Positions 1 through 12,219 of a stretch of 64,000 nt of DNA are shown here, piece by piece. The notes beneath the pieces were generated by a model, which saw only the letters and a program-made list of their open reading frames with translations, did not search any database and was not told the DNA's origin. A program made the translations under genes and the position numbers. Numbering within the stretch: position 1 is the first letter of the stretch; the number at the start of each line of letters is the position of its first letter. Source of the DNA: Mesocentrotus franciscanus (taxonomy: Eukaryota; Echinodermata; Echinoidea; Camarodonta; Strongylocentrotidae); NCBI GenBank assembly GCA_037976565.1, contig CP137679.1, positions 7,113,973-7,177,972 on the forward strand, given 5' to 3'.

Positions 1-220
1 GTTTGGTGATGCTGCTCCTATCCTAGTCTTGACAATAGTCCGAGCCACTAGTGGCGATCTCTACATCATCTTTTTGTTTCAGGGAGGGGAGATGGGATCT
101 CTGTCCCTCCTTCGAACATGAGGATGACACGAAATCGCTGCCACTGCCGGGGGATACATTCGCATTGCGCGGCAAGACAAATTGCAGTATTTCTAGTTTA
201 GAAAGAATGTATACATGTAC

Positions 221-390
221 ATGTATGCTTGTAAGTAAGCAACCAGGGGACAGACGGCTTTTAGTCCTCTCCGAGGGACTTGGTAATGAGGATTGATGCC
301 TTACCGAAGGGTACTAAGCACGTTGACTCGGTTTCGAACCCGGGACCTCTTGGTTATGAGACCACTGCTCTACCACTGAGCCATCGTGCC
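221..390 (-). repeat. tRNA-derived SINE, copy 1
   Basis: Reading the minus strand from 390, the head has a pol III A box (TGGCTCAGTGGTAG) and a B box (GGTTCGAAACC at 330-340), with a CAT anticodon-like loop, so it is tRNA-Met-like. Two mismatches in the T stem show it is not a working tRNA. A family body follows the tRNA-like head. A homologous copy lies at 20664-20832 in the same orientation. Confidence 0.75.
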
Positions 391-485
391 TTCACGTTGT
401 ACATGACCGTAACAGTTTCGGTAATAAACGAATAGAGTGTTATACTCGCAAAGAGAAATAACTTCATGTACATGTGCATGTACTG

Positions 486-556
486 TACATGCAGGATTAT
501 ATTAGGGTTGGGGTTGCGTATGGTTATAGGTTTAGGTTTTAAGGGTTAGGGGTTGG
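486..556 (+). repeat. Degenerate telomere-like TTAGGG tract
   Basis: The stretch contains repeated TTAGGG/TTGGGG/TTTAGG-like words without regular period. It could be a short interstitial telomeric sequence or chance low complexity. The surrounding 557-1989, upstream of the C1orf21-like gene, shows nothing else I can name. Confidence 0.35.
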
Positions 557-1989
557 TATAGTGTAGTTCAGGGTTGAATAGGAAATTACATGTACCGGTA
601 GCTATTGCCGCAGGAACAAGTGTCATTCAACCGTATTCTCTAATCAAGTATTATTCTCTAATCCAGTATTAAAAAGACCCTTTTTTCTTCTTTGTTTTGC
701 AGATGTTACCTTGCTTTTAGTTGGAGGTGGAGAATTCTCCCGATGGCTTCTTAGATCATCATGAATGGCATCCTACGCTCGTCAAGTCGCTTATTAAATG
801 GGAACACCGAGGGTGATGTAAATACAGCATAGCATCTGCTCTTCCATGTAAAGATGAGTTACTCCTGGAGAAGTAGATCACACAACCCTACAACTGAAAA
901 GGCATTACCGTGACGGATTGGAGAACGCTTTCTCAGGAATTTACATTGCAAGTTGCTAAAGTATTTTGAATTTGATGCTGTGAAGACCAACATTATTCTG
1001 CAACAAAATTGTAATAATCAAGCATAATGTAGGGGAATTGGAGTTTTGAAATGTGACTACAAATTGGGAGAAACCTTTCAAGGCTGAATTGTTTGGGGCT
1101 GAGGCATTCTCTAAAAAGAAACAGAACAGATGAATCCCTCCATTGCTCTGTGGCAAGACAAAAGTCAAGGATAATCTTCAAAGACAGCGATTCTTATTCT
1201 CATTTTTATCATCTATCTAATCTAATAAAAAATATCGTAGAAGATATTACAAAGCAATCTTTCTTTCTCTTTGTATACATTTATTGGTCATCATTTTCAT
1301 CTCCTTGGCTTAATGATGGGAGACGATCCCCATCGGAATAATTAGATTTTGAATCCTACACCGTAGATGTGTGCTTTGAATCCAGTATGCATGGTTGATG
1401 TTTGCCAAGTCTGCTACAAGAAAGAAATCATCTTGAATTGATGACAGTCTAATAGAGCAGGTTGCTTTTCCGGCTTCAACGGAACGAACATGTTTGCATT
1501 ATTGATGGTATTCACGTAGCCAGAAGGAAAATTAATTTTCCGATTTATCGCCGAGCTTTTGTGCTTCCAGACGATTCATTTGAATTACCGCGATCGTGAA
1601 ACATCAACGCTACATTTGCATTATTTATGGTGTTGTGGTAACCAGAAGGAGAACATTTTTTCTATGCGATTTCCCGTTTGACGAAAAGCTGTCTCACTTC
1701 CAGGTGTCTTCTTTGAAGTACTATGATCATGAGAAATCAATGTGGATAGACCAAGGAAGAGAGAGAGACGCTGAGAGATGTGCATCCAGAATGATCATGT
1801 GATATGGAGGCATTCCTTCTTCTCGAGAGGTGGCAAAAGGAAACTAAAAATGGAGTAAAAAGATGCAACTTAACAACTCTGAAATTTTACCATCATTTGC
1901 ATGAACCCAATATTGTGTGCCATATTTTGGGAACCTCAAAACACTTTTTGTGATAACAATTTGAAGACGTTGTGGTTGAGACTGTCACC

Positions 1990-3354
1990 ATGGGATGTTC
2001 GGCAGGGAAAAACCCTCCACTAGATCGGATACCCTCGACGTCATCGACCACGGAACTCAAGGTCAAAGAAAACGGCAAGTCTGTGCACTCGAAAGGTAGG
2101 TTCAATATGAGATATATCTGAAATTGGTTTGTACATGTACTTGGCATCAGATTCAATGTTATTGCTAGAGGTTCTTAAATTTTTTATTTTTTTGCTTGTT
2201 CAAAAAAATGTTGGAACTCTGCCTATTTGAAAACTTGTTTTTATTTTTCATTGTTGAATTTAGGATTTTGTTGCTTTTATTTTGTCTGCAAAACTTGTTC
2301 AACGGTGCATCCCTCTATTACCAATTCAAAATAGTCTAGCAAAATCCCAGATGAGATTGGATTCCAAGTTAATGCACTCTAAAATGTATAAATAATCTTA
2401 GATTATCCAAGGTATCAACACAAGATAGAATTTCAGATTTCCTATTTTCCTACCTTGGGATCTTTGGATGAGGCAATGAGTAATTCCAGAACATAATTGC
2501 CCCTAAAACACAGAATTTATTACTCTGCCACTGACCACGGTACATGTACATGTATTAGATAATAAATGAGATAATTAGACTATATATAGGCAATTTTTGT
2601 GATGCATTCAAATTGAATGCATCCCTCTCTGTCAAATGCCCTGTTACGAACTGTCACATTCAGAGCTCTGTATAGAAGTAAATAGAAATGAAAGAAATTC
2701 AAGTGCTATTCTGTTGTCTCGACAATACCAAAGTGATGTCGCTTCTACCTAGCTGGATTAGTAATTCAATCATTCATCAATTTTGCACAGTAGGGAAGAT
2801 TATGAGCTTTTGTTTTCATTTTTTCAGGTCGCTAAGTAATATTTTTGTACAATAAACAAAAATTTGATGACATGTTATTACATTTCAACTATATTGAGGA
2901 ATAATTTGATCTAAAATTAATATCCGAGTGCAATAAAAATTCAAATTGTGTCCATTTCTTGTTTTGATGAACTCAGACTCGAAGCACACGGCAAACGGTG
3001 TAGCGGTATCTTAGTGCCTGCTATGTAGGCTTGAGGCGGGTACTACCCTGGTAGACCTATCGAACTATGGAGAATGGGCTAACAGTTTTTGGAGTGCATG
3101 ATGATGTTTTGTTTTTCTTTCATATTTGTTGTTGTTGTTGCAGGTAATGGAAATAATGCTGAGCTGCCAAACAAGATAAATCTAGAGAGGAGAGATACAG
3201 GGAAGTTTATCAATGGTCTAGGAAATGGAGAGGATAAGCAGGATCATAACCAAGGAACAAGTCTAGTGAGTATCATAGAGAGAGAGAGAGAGAGAGAGAG
3301 TGAGTGAGAGAGAAGAAGAGAGAGAGTGAGAAGAGAGAGAGAGAGAGAGAGAGA

Positions 3355-3390
<36 letters not shown>

Positions 3391-3790
3391 AAAAGAGAGG
3401 GGGTAGGTGGATGAGGAGCAAGGGGGATGGGAGACGGGATGGGTGGGGGAAGGGCGAGGGAGAGGAGAGGAGAGAAGAGAATTCAAGAGATACAGGGAAG
3501 TTTAGTGATGGGTTAGGAAATGGATAGTATAAGAAGATTGACCATCATCATTGAGTAAAGTACAAGAGGGAGGGGAGGAAGGAGAGGGAGATGGAAAAGG
3601 AGAGGAGAGGAGAAGATGGGATAAGGACAATCATCATGGAACAAGTCTTGTAAGTAACGTATAAAGGAGAGAGAGAGAGAGAGAGAGATGGGATAGAGGG
3701 AGGAAGATGGGGGAGGTGTGAGATCGAGGGAGGAAGGGAAGTAGAGGAAGATGGAGAGAGGGGTAGAGAGAGAGAGAGAGAGAAATAGAT

Positions 3791-3830
<40 letters not shown>

Positions 3831-6800
3831 TCATGCAATCTGTACAATACAGAAGAAAGTAGAAATTATGGAAATACAGAAGAGGAGACAAAGAAAATAA
3901 GGAAAGGGAAGAGTTTTTCCTATGATTAATTTGTTTTGATTTATTAAATGTATACAGCTGTATATTATATACCATATGTAATTTTGTTATTACAGGTTGA
4001 CTATTCAAGTACGAAGAAACACAAAGATATGCCGTTATCGGGCCCCATATGCAATAACAATAAGTAAGTACTGATGACACTCTTACACAATATTATCAAT
4101 TTATCATATACACGCTTTTCTGCATGTTCAGCAACATGGACGTTTATTTGTTTATTTTATTTTTGGTCATGTGTGTGTGTGTGGCAAGGCTCCCTATTCC
4201 ACATGTTTTTTTGGAGATCCTGAAGGGCATTTACTCAGTGTAAAATGATATATGAATTCTTCCCCTTTGGCTTATTTTTGCAGCTAGTATTATTTTATAT
4301 TTCATACAAAATTCATTTACACTTTGCTACAGAGTTAGCATTCATCTACCTTTTGAAAATGTTGATTTTCATGATAAGGTAAACAATATTCCTGATTAAA
4401 AGTATCCTTGCTAAGGAGAAGTTCTGCTCTAAATCACTTTATCTTCAAGTGACCCTTTGCACTACCTGAACGGTTCATCAACACCATACAAACAACTGCT
4501 GTGCATGCAATGTTTACTGGTGCTAGGTCTTGTTACACTGTACATGTTAAACCTGCCTCTCGGTATGTACACATGACTGAGCTTATGTTACATGTTTGCT
4601 TTTAATAAGTGAGATACATGTACATGTAGAAAACAATGGGGAAAGAGAGAATTTATTTGCACACAGCATGGGTGAGAGGAAATTAAAGCAATCCATCTTT
4701 TCTGGGAGAGAGTTTGTTTGCAAGGAAATTTAAAGGAACTGCTCAGTTCTTTGAACAGGGAATATGTTCTGTTTGAGCTTTGTTATCAGATTTTCAGTTT
4801 CAATTTAGTGTATTTCATATTCCACACACAAACATACATACAACATTAAAATGAGATTGAGTTAACATCAATGAATGCATTGTGGAAAACATTCGTTTTG
4901 AGTCACATGCAGGTAACTGATGAAAGTGCTTTTACATAATAATTGTCCAGCATAATAAATCATGTGCTGTGAGCCAGAAGGGCATATATGTAATATCTGA
5001 AGTGAATGGTCTTCTAGCATTAACTAGGTGATATTCTAATTTATGTGCAGTCTTCTTTTCAGTTCTTCAAATTAATCTACCTTTCGGCATATGGATATTG
5101 ATGCCACTCCAAATTACGACCTCTATACCATATGATTTATAGTAGATCGATGTACAATTTCTTTTACAAATGTATGCACAACTCACTAATAAATCTAAAA
5201 ATATCACTGTAAGCTCCATTAATCTGCCTTTCATATGGACATTGATACCACACAACATGATTTACTGTGGATTACTATTATTGTTCAGATGTATGAACAA
5301 GGCGCTAATAACTCTAAAAATAGCACCATAAGCTTTATATACATTAATAAGCTCCATGGAAATTGAGCATTGAGCCATTGACCTAATAAATTTCATTAGC
5401 ATAGGAAGTGGATCCATTTTTCAAAAGTTGATTGCATTTGTTGCCCATGGCAACAAGAGGATTGGAGGCAAAGTGGAGAGGTTTTCAACCCGATTTAGAT
5501 TTCTCTCTAAGTAGGATGAGTGATGCAAGACAATGAATCACTGAATATTGAAAGGCTTCATACTCTGAAAAAACATCCTGACAAAAATTGATTGCAAATA
5601 TAATGAGAAATTAATGGGGCTTCTTTGGTTTATTGTTTTGCAAATTAGATATCATCTGCTGAGAGACAGCAGGGCTTTAACTTATAAATATATCCTTCAA
5701 GACAGAATTAAATAATGAACTCCTGACTCTCAAATGATGATAAGAACAACTTATTTGATGATCTATTGTGTATTTGAACATTGTACAAGGTGTCCCTCCC
5801 CCACCCCCCTTAAAAAAAAATGAAGTCAACTGCCACATACTCACCATTGCACAAGTACAGCTAAAACCGTCATTAATGGCAACCTCTTCGATCATTTAGA
5901 CTACCTTTCTATACATGTATAGTGGTCACTTTATATATTGTTTCCCTCTGAGAGGAAATACATGTATGTGTCGTAGTATGTGGACATCCATTGGAGTTAG
6001 ATTTGGTTTTATAGATGTCCATATCGCGATGTACATGTGCCTCATATTAAAGGTAGTGTATCCCTTTTGCAGCCAACAACAAATTATGTAGAACTTTGCA
6101 GAAATCATGAGTATGTCACGTATGTCCTATCTGTGAAATTTAAACGTTAGCAGTGACCTAGGGTGCGTTTATCGTGTCTTGCCACTCAGAATCAGCGTTT
6201 CTATATGTACTGTACATATTGAACCCCACTATACGAACGTGTTTTGCGGGATGTCGCGTTTATCGACTCTTCACAATTCAAAATAAAGGACTTGTCTCTG
6301 CGCAGCTGCTTTGCGTCGTTTGACCCGGGAAGCAGATTAGCCTGGGAAGGTCCGATTTGTATGTGTGGTTCAAAACAGCTTTGCATTTATCATCTCTCAG
6401 AAACGTGATTCTGGCTCTATGTCACATTCAAAACGCACTTTTTTTGGCGTTTCAATATACCCATATCTAAAGACGTTTTAAAAAGGCTTTGCGTTTATCA
6501 CCTTATAAATTGTCTGAAAGACGTTTGAAAACGCTGATTCTAGGCAAAAAATTGCACGATAAACGCACCCCTAGTTACGCAAGGGAAACCGTTTACTCTC
6601 TAGACTTCACTGTCAGACACTGTTGAGTGAGTGACTGACTTTAAAAAAAATTTGTTAATAACATAGATAAAATTAGCTGTAAAGGGTACATTATCATTTC
6701 TATACATCAATGACCCGCTTCTTATAATGACCAAAATTAAACTTATTGAGTCTTTACTCAGCACAAAACGTAGGACTATGCTGTAAAAGGGTCTGAAAAT

Positions 6801-8447
6801 CAGACTACCCTCTCGGCGAATTTTTAGCAGCGCGTTTTGAAAATTCCTAACAGTCGTAATATTTCCACATAGAGGCAATTACCAGTTCTAATCTTTTAAT
6901 CTTTGCAAAAGGGACAGACTACTTTTAAACTGTTAAAAAAAAAAACTAATTAAAAACAAACATGTTGGCATGTGAATTGTAGCAAAATGATTAATGTATG
7001 GATAAATAACATGGCTTATGATGACTGCTGTATAATTTATCTTGTTGATTGGTGGAAGTTTTCTATTTTTTGTGTGTGTTTACAAAGAAATTCATCTTCT
7101 CTGTTCTGTAGCTACAGGTGTACGATATGCACTGCATGATTTGCAGGAACCTACTTGCAATTAGCAATTAAGGATGGTAATTTTATAAACACTGGAATTT
7201 TCTGGGTTTCGTGTGTGCATGTGTATACTGCAATTGCTGGCATTGTTTGAATGGATGTGTTATATTTAAATTGCAGCAGATAAAATTTAAGGTGTGAAAA
7301 GTACATGCATGGACTCCAAAGTCTTTCTATTTATTAGCTTATGTTTACTAGGACTTTAATAGGGGGTAATTATGGCATGTGTTACAGGCATTTAAAACCC
7401 TAACACATTTTACATAGGGAGTCTCCTATTAAAGGCATCAAATACACAGTAGATGTATACCTACAAGTATAGGTGATGTATGACCAATAATTATTAAGCT
7501 ACAATATGTAGCATTAGATTTAGGCATTATCAGTTACAGGGCATTTCTAACCCTTTTAACACGTTGATTAGTGTGAAAGCAAAAAAAAATAAAAATAAAG
7601 AGAAATGGGTAAAAGCGTGAAAGAAATCAAAGAAATTAAAATAAGTTGTAAATGTTTGAAAGATGAGATCACTCTGTCGGTCTATGGGAATCTCAAATTG
7701 GCATTTGGTCAGTCCATTGTGAAGTTCTTGAGGAAATTTTCCCCAAAAATATCATTAATTTCCATTTTTTCCTGAGTGCCTTTCCCCTCAGGGGTATTAC
7801 TAAAAAGATATTCATATATTTGTATAGTTTTGGATATTCATGCAGCTAGAGGAGAAAGTATTACAAAATATTTATGACACACCAGTAGTCTTAAACTTGC
7901 ACATAAAATGTATGTTTTGTGAATGTGTTATGAAGTACTTTGTTATAAATATTATTTTGTACTCTTTTTTTTTCCAGGGATGTTTCAAAAAGCCAGTCTG
8001 ATTTCTTCAAGATGTTGGATGCCAAAATAGAGCAGGTGAGCTAACTTTCCATTTCTTAACACCTCTTGAGAAAAGTAGCCTAGCAAATCCTAGAGGCATG
8101 TACATTGTATGTCTTGATTTATAATGCATATAATTTAAAGTTATTTTCATCTTTGCACTATATTCCAGAAGAGACTTGCAGTAGTATGTTAATTTTTGTT
8201 ATTCCTGATGTTACACTATTGTTTTGAAATTTGTTATCCAATGTTATAACAAATTTGAGAATGATCCTATTTGTTTGGATTATAATCAATTAAATTTAAA
8301 TTTGAAAAAAAAATTGAATTTGAAATACTACTATTGTTATGATAAATAGCTACACTACCACCAAGTTTATCCAACAGAGTGTCTGTTTGGGAAAATGATA
8401 TAGGGAAAGGAGAGGGAGGGAGCATGAGAGGGTGAGGGGAAGAGGGT

Positions 8448-8481
<34 letters not shown>

Positions 8482-8556
8482 GAGTAGCTCCCTACTAGAG
8501 CTGAAGCCCCCTCCACCAAAAACACAAAGAGGGCAAGTTAGGGAATACAAAATGGA

Positions 8557-8593
<37 letters not shown>

Positions 8594-9675
8594 CCACACA
8601 ATTGGGTGAAGCCCCCTCCGATATCCATTGAAAGAATTGACAAGATAATGAAGTCAGACTGTTATTAAAGTGTCTTATTCCCTGCCTCATTTCTGCCTCA
8701 CTCCTGCCTAGGCCTGAGTCGGTACGGTCGGTACGGTCGGTCACACCGACCAGTATCGAAACTTGTTGTGATTACTAAGTAATTATCAGCTTTTAAAAGA
8801 AGCATGTGGTGTTTAAAATAAGAGAAAAATATTTATTTGTCTTTAAAAATTTACTCGATCGTTATGTTGTAAAAGAAGAATTTTTTAGAAAGCCGTTTTA
8901 TTATTCTAACATTAATGTTTTGTTAACCTGATTTAGTCATTCTGCATGAATCAAAATGGCGGCTCGAATGTTCTCTTCCTATTTTTGCAGCAGTTTATTT
9001 ATTTTTAGAGGCATGGTAATGGCACTAAACATCGCCAAACATGGATGAAAATAACGTCGAGGAGTTACTGGGTACATTTTTATCGAAAAAGGCCTCATTT
9101 GTGGCTCATTTGTGGTTTTTATTGTTTGCATTAATATGATACATGTATACCTGGTAATTGAAAACTATTTTTGAACACAACAAGAAAGAAAGAAGAATAT
9201 TGCTTCTTATTGAAGTACACCATCATTCAACAAGCTCAGAGATATTTCAATCCCTATTCAATTTGTCTTCTCTGTTTGCTATTTATAGACAATTACCGGT
9301 ACATGCTTTCAAAGTTGTATAAATGGAAAATGGTAATTAGTACGATAGATTGCCGGAAGAAATGTAATATTCTCTAGGTGGATACTTACGTGTTGCTTTA
9401 CATTATTATATAAGAAATTCTATAACTAACTCACAGAGGATATTGCCGCACTGAACTCTACACTATGTGAAATGGGCATCTTTTAGTGTCCGCCATTATG
9501 TTTCCCTCAGGAAGGACGGCCATGCACCTTTACCCGTATATTTTGAACATGTTCCTTTGGTCAACCATTTAGCAGACAAAGAGTTAGTATACAATTTCCA
9601 CACCAGTCTTTTTACCCTTACTCTCGATTGTTTTACTTTCAGGGTATGGATTTTGATACACAAGAAGTGACGTGA
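1990..9675 (+). CDS. C1orf21: C1orf21-like small N-myristoylated protein, five exons
   Basis: Exons 1990-2095, 3144-3265, 3996-4063, 7978-8035 and 9643-9675 join in one frame to a 128-residue protein ending in TGA. All introns are GT-AG. Seen: it starts MGCSAGK, a good N-myristoylation signal with a palmitoylatable Cys3. A polar, low-complexity, Lys/Asn-rich middle follows. The conserved tail is SQSDFFKMLDAKIEQ followed by GMDFDTQEVT. Known: vertebrate C1orf21 (121 aa) has the same layout, MGC at the start and a C-terminal EFFRMLDEKIEKGRDY...EEEDIT motif. Its molecular role is not established; membrane anchoring is inferred from the N-terminus. The start is the first ATG in the myristoylation context. 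The exon 2 donor runs straight into GA repeats that contain degenerate extra copies of the exon end. Assignment rests on the termini, because the middle is divergent. Confidence 0.82.
3277..3828. repeat. GA-rich microsatellite block ending in (AT)n, with exon fragments
   Basis: Several (GA)n runs (3278-3300, 3329-3385, 3666-3686, 3764-3782) and an (AT)18 run at 3793-3828 fill the intron right after exon 2 of the C1orf21-like gene. Between them, 3477-3545 and 3610-3660 are degenerate copies of the exon 2 3' portion, the second with a GTAAGT donor. Confidence 0.85.
6047..6928. mobile_element. TTAA-flanked non-autonomous element (family D), interrupted
   Basis: The left end reads TTAAAGGTAGTGTATCCCTT and the right end is its imperfect inverse, both within TTAA. 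Homologous to 35718-36249, which lacks the 410-bp insert at 6161-6570. It has no transposase ORF. TTAA target use resembles piggyBac, but I cannot prove the superfamily. It lies in intron 3 of the C1orf21-like gene. Confidence 0.7.
6161..6570. mobile_element. 410-bp MITE nested in family D element
   Basis: It has perfect 16-bp terminal inverted repeats GGGTGCGTTTATCGTG, extending imperfectly to about 45 bp (both include a TCAGCG / CGCTGA block). It is flanked by CTA on both sides (6158-6160, 6571-6573). Extra GCGTTTATC words occur inside. The uninterrupted homologue at 35718-36249 serves as the empty site. A 3-bp duplication and GGG termini suggest PIF/Harbinger; a 5-bp CCTAG reading is also possible. 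Confidence 0.78.
8448..8588. repeat. Two (GA)n tracts
   Basis: GA repeats at 8448-8478 and 8559-8588 are each followed by a GAAGCCCCCTCC block (8502 and 8609 regions), so the unit of about 107 bp is duplicated. It lies in intron 4 of the C1orf21-like gene. Confidence 0.8.
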
Positions 9676-10469
9676 CACCAGTCTATCTGTCCTAGAGGAA
9701 CCTATAGCATGATGGGAGGAACGAGAGAGTCGTAAGAAAGGGGTAGAGAGTGGAGAAGCTTCTCGGAAGAATGCTGGATGTTGCTTCCCCCTGCCCTGTT
9801 TACCATTAATAATTGTGCTGCAATTTTTCTGGTACTCGTTCAAGAAAGCTGTAAATCTGAACGATTTTCTTTTCTAAAATACAAGAAAGCCCGAACATTT
9901 TATTCATGATTTTCTTTTCTAAGAATGAGAAAATATGGACTTTTTATTCATGATGGGTTTAAGAAAAAAAGGAGAGATGGCCTATATTTTGTTATAACAT
10001 TGTAAATCAGAGTGAAAATTATTTATAACTTGTGTTGAATGGTGTTCAGTATGAGGATTTTAAAAAAAATGTGAACTAGGGTATTGGCCTTGCTAGAGGA
10101 TCAGGTACTTGGAAATTGAAGATATATATATTTTACACAAAAAAATAATGTGAAAGTCGTCCATTTTTACACTTTCTCAAGATTGTGATCATGAAGACAA
10201 ATTATATATACATTGTTGAATGATGCAGATTTTGTTTTTCCTACATTCATCATTCCTTGTTCCTTTTTAAAAGATTTGTTGCCCCCATCTCTTTGTTTTC
10301 TCATCCTCCATGTTCTATATCTCTTTTTCATTTACTCCACTTGTACCTGTTCCATCTCTCTCTCCTTCTCTATTCCATACTTTCCATCGTGTGATTTAAG
10401 TTGTATCTTGGTCATTTATATAGAGGTGTAAAGGTTGAGTGAGTGGTTGAACACTTGACTACGGATCTG

Positions 10470-10818
10470 TCGAGTGGTCGAGTGATCTGTAGTCAAGTGG
10501 TTTACGCACTTGCTTTAAATTCAAAGGTCGTGTTTTGATCCCGACATGGCACTATGTCCTTTGGCAAGGCATTAATCTACATTTGCCACTCAATACCCAA
10601 GAGAGAAATGGGGACCTGGTAGGATGACGAAAGCATTTGTGTTAGTAATTGCTTTTGCCTTCATGGTGACCATACAGTAGGAATACTCCCCAGGGAGTGG
10701 AGATGGTGCACATTGTGCGTGAATGAATCCGATGACCGGGGTAATAATATCTGTAAAGTGCTTAGAGACACGGTATTCTGTATTAAGGGCTATATAAATT
10801 CAGATTATTATTATTATC
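10470..10818 (+). repeat. Full-length tRNA-like SINE with CTATATAAAT-ATT tail
   Basis: A B-box-like GTTTTGATCCC lies near the head. The 3' end shows TAAAGTGCTTAGAGACACGG, then CTATATAAATTCAG and (ATT)n, typical of tRNA-derived marine deuterostome SINEs. A related, 5'-shortened copy follows directly. The interval 9676-10469 before it is presumed 3' UTR or intergenic, with nothing recognised. Confidence 0.65.
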
Positions 10819-11115
10819 TAAAGGTCTTGGGTTCAAGCCCTAGCATGGCACTAATGTCCTTCAGCAAGGCATTGATCTACATTTGCCTCTCTGTATCCAG
10901 GGGTGAAGTAGGGGCCTGGTAGGATGCTGAAAGCTGAGTGTCCATATTCTCGAGTGTCCATATTCTGGGAATACTCCTCAGGGGATGTTGATTCAATTGT
11001 GCACCAAATTTGTGCATAATTGAATCTCATGACTGGATAAATAGTATCTTTTAAACACTTTTGAGACATTTTTGTTTTCTATCATTGGCTATGACTACAT
11101 TAATTTTACATATTA
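10819..11115 (+). repeat. Second, diverged SINE copy in tandem
   Basis: It repeats the body of 10470-10818 starting at the B box (GGTTCAAGCCC). It shares the ATGGCACTAATGTCCTT, GGGGCCTGGTAGGATG and GGAATACTCC blocks and has a decayed tail. It looks like an insertion into or next to the ATT tail of the first copy. Confidence 0.6.
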
Positions 11116-12219
11116 AGAACTACATTTCTACCCCTTACTCAGGCATATGAGAAAATGTCAACAACAACAAAAGAAAATCAAAAAAGAAAATCAGACAGGG
11201 CCCATGTCTTTCTCAATGCTCTGTCAAATATCAATCCAAATAATTCATTTATATTGTCCTCACAATACTAGGTGTGCTTATTTTTATGCCAGCCATTGTT
11301 TTTGTCAGATTTGTGTGGAAGAAAAGCTTTCATGTTTGCAAGTTTGCCTTGATAATGTCTTCTTTTACATTTGTACATGATAATATTGTTAGCATTTTGA
11401 GAATTTCAATTTTTTAGAATACGTTTGAACATACTGATGATGTCACTGAGTAGGACTTGCTAAACGTACAGTGTATGTAGTACAGTATTGATTTATTTTG
11501 CCTGTCATTGGGTTTCCGGGGAGCCCTGCATGAGTTCTTGTAATGGCTAAAGACACATATCTAACATTAAACAGAATCCAACATTATTTGTGATGAATTG
11601 AAAAGAAAAAAAAAAAACCCAGTAAAATGTTATTCACAGAGATTAATGGAGATGGAATCTTAAATAGCCAAGAGATGATCAATTCCAATCAAACTGATCA
11701 TCAATAGAATCCGTAGTCCCAATATGGCACCTGCATTGGTGCTAGTTGGTATCAGTTGGACTTTTCAAGTTATTGCAAACGATCAGAAAATGGGGTCAAT
11801 TGTCCATAGTATACATAGACCCATGTATTCACATCTATGTTTATTTCTGGCCAGTCGTTGCAATATTGATCACAGTTTGGTAGTCTTAACAACCTAGATA
11901 TGAATACATAGGACTGTGTTATTCGTTGGATAATTGATCACATATTTTTCATCCTTTGCAATATCTTGATGCATTGTTAATAATTAAGGAAATGGTTTCT
12001 CTTAAAATGTGGTTCACTCAGGAAAACATTAAACATGCTCAAAATGATTTTCCTGTGATGCAAGGAAGATTCCAGGTGCTTTTTATAATTAGATTTCCAT
12101 TCATCTTGGCTTCTATGGAATGGCCCGGATTAATCATCATTATTCCTTGGAAGCTAAATGAACACATTAGCAGTAGTATTTAACTTGTTGTCATGATAGT
12201 CGTAGAATTACTAATTTAT

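Noticed and set aside
221..390. A functional tRNA-Met gene
   Set aside because: A and B boxes fit, but the T stem has two mismatches and the acceptor stem is imperfect; a second diverged copy at 20664-20832 with the same body marks it as a SINE.
486..556. True interstitial telomere
   Set aside because: Repeat words are irregular and few; kept only as a low-confidence low-complexity tract.
3244..3847. Long Ser/Leu and Ile/Tyr-rich ORFs on both strands
   Set aside because: They are translations of GA and AT microsatellites, not genes.
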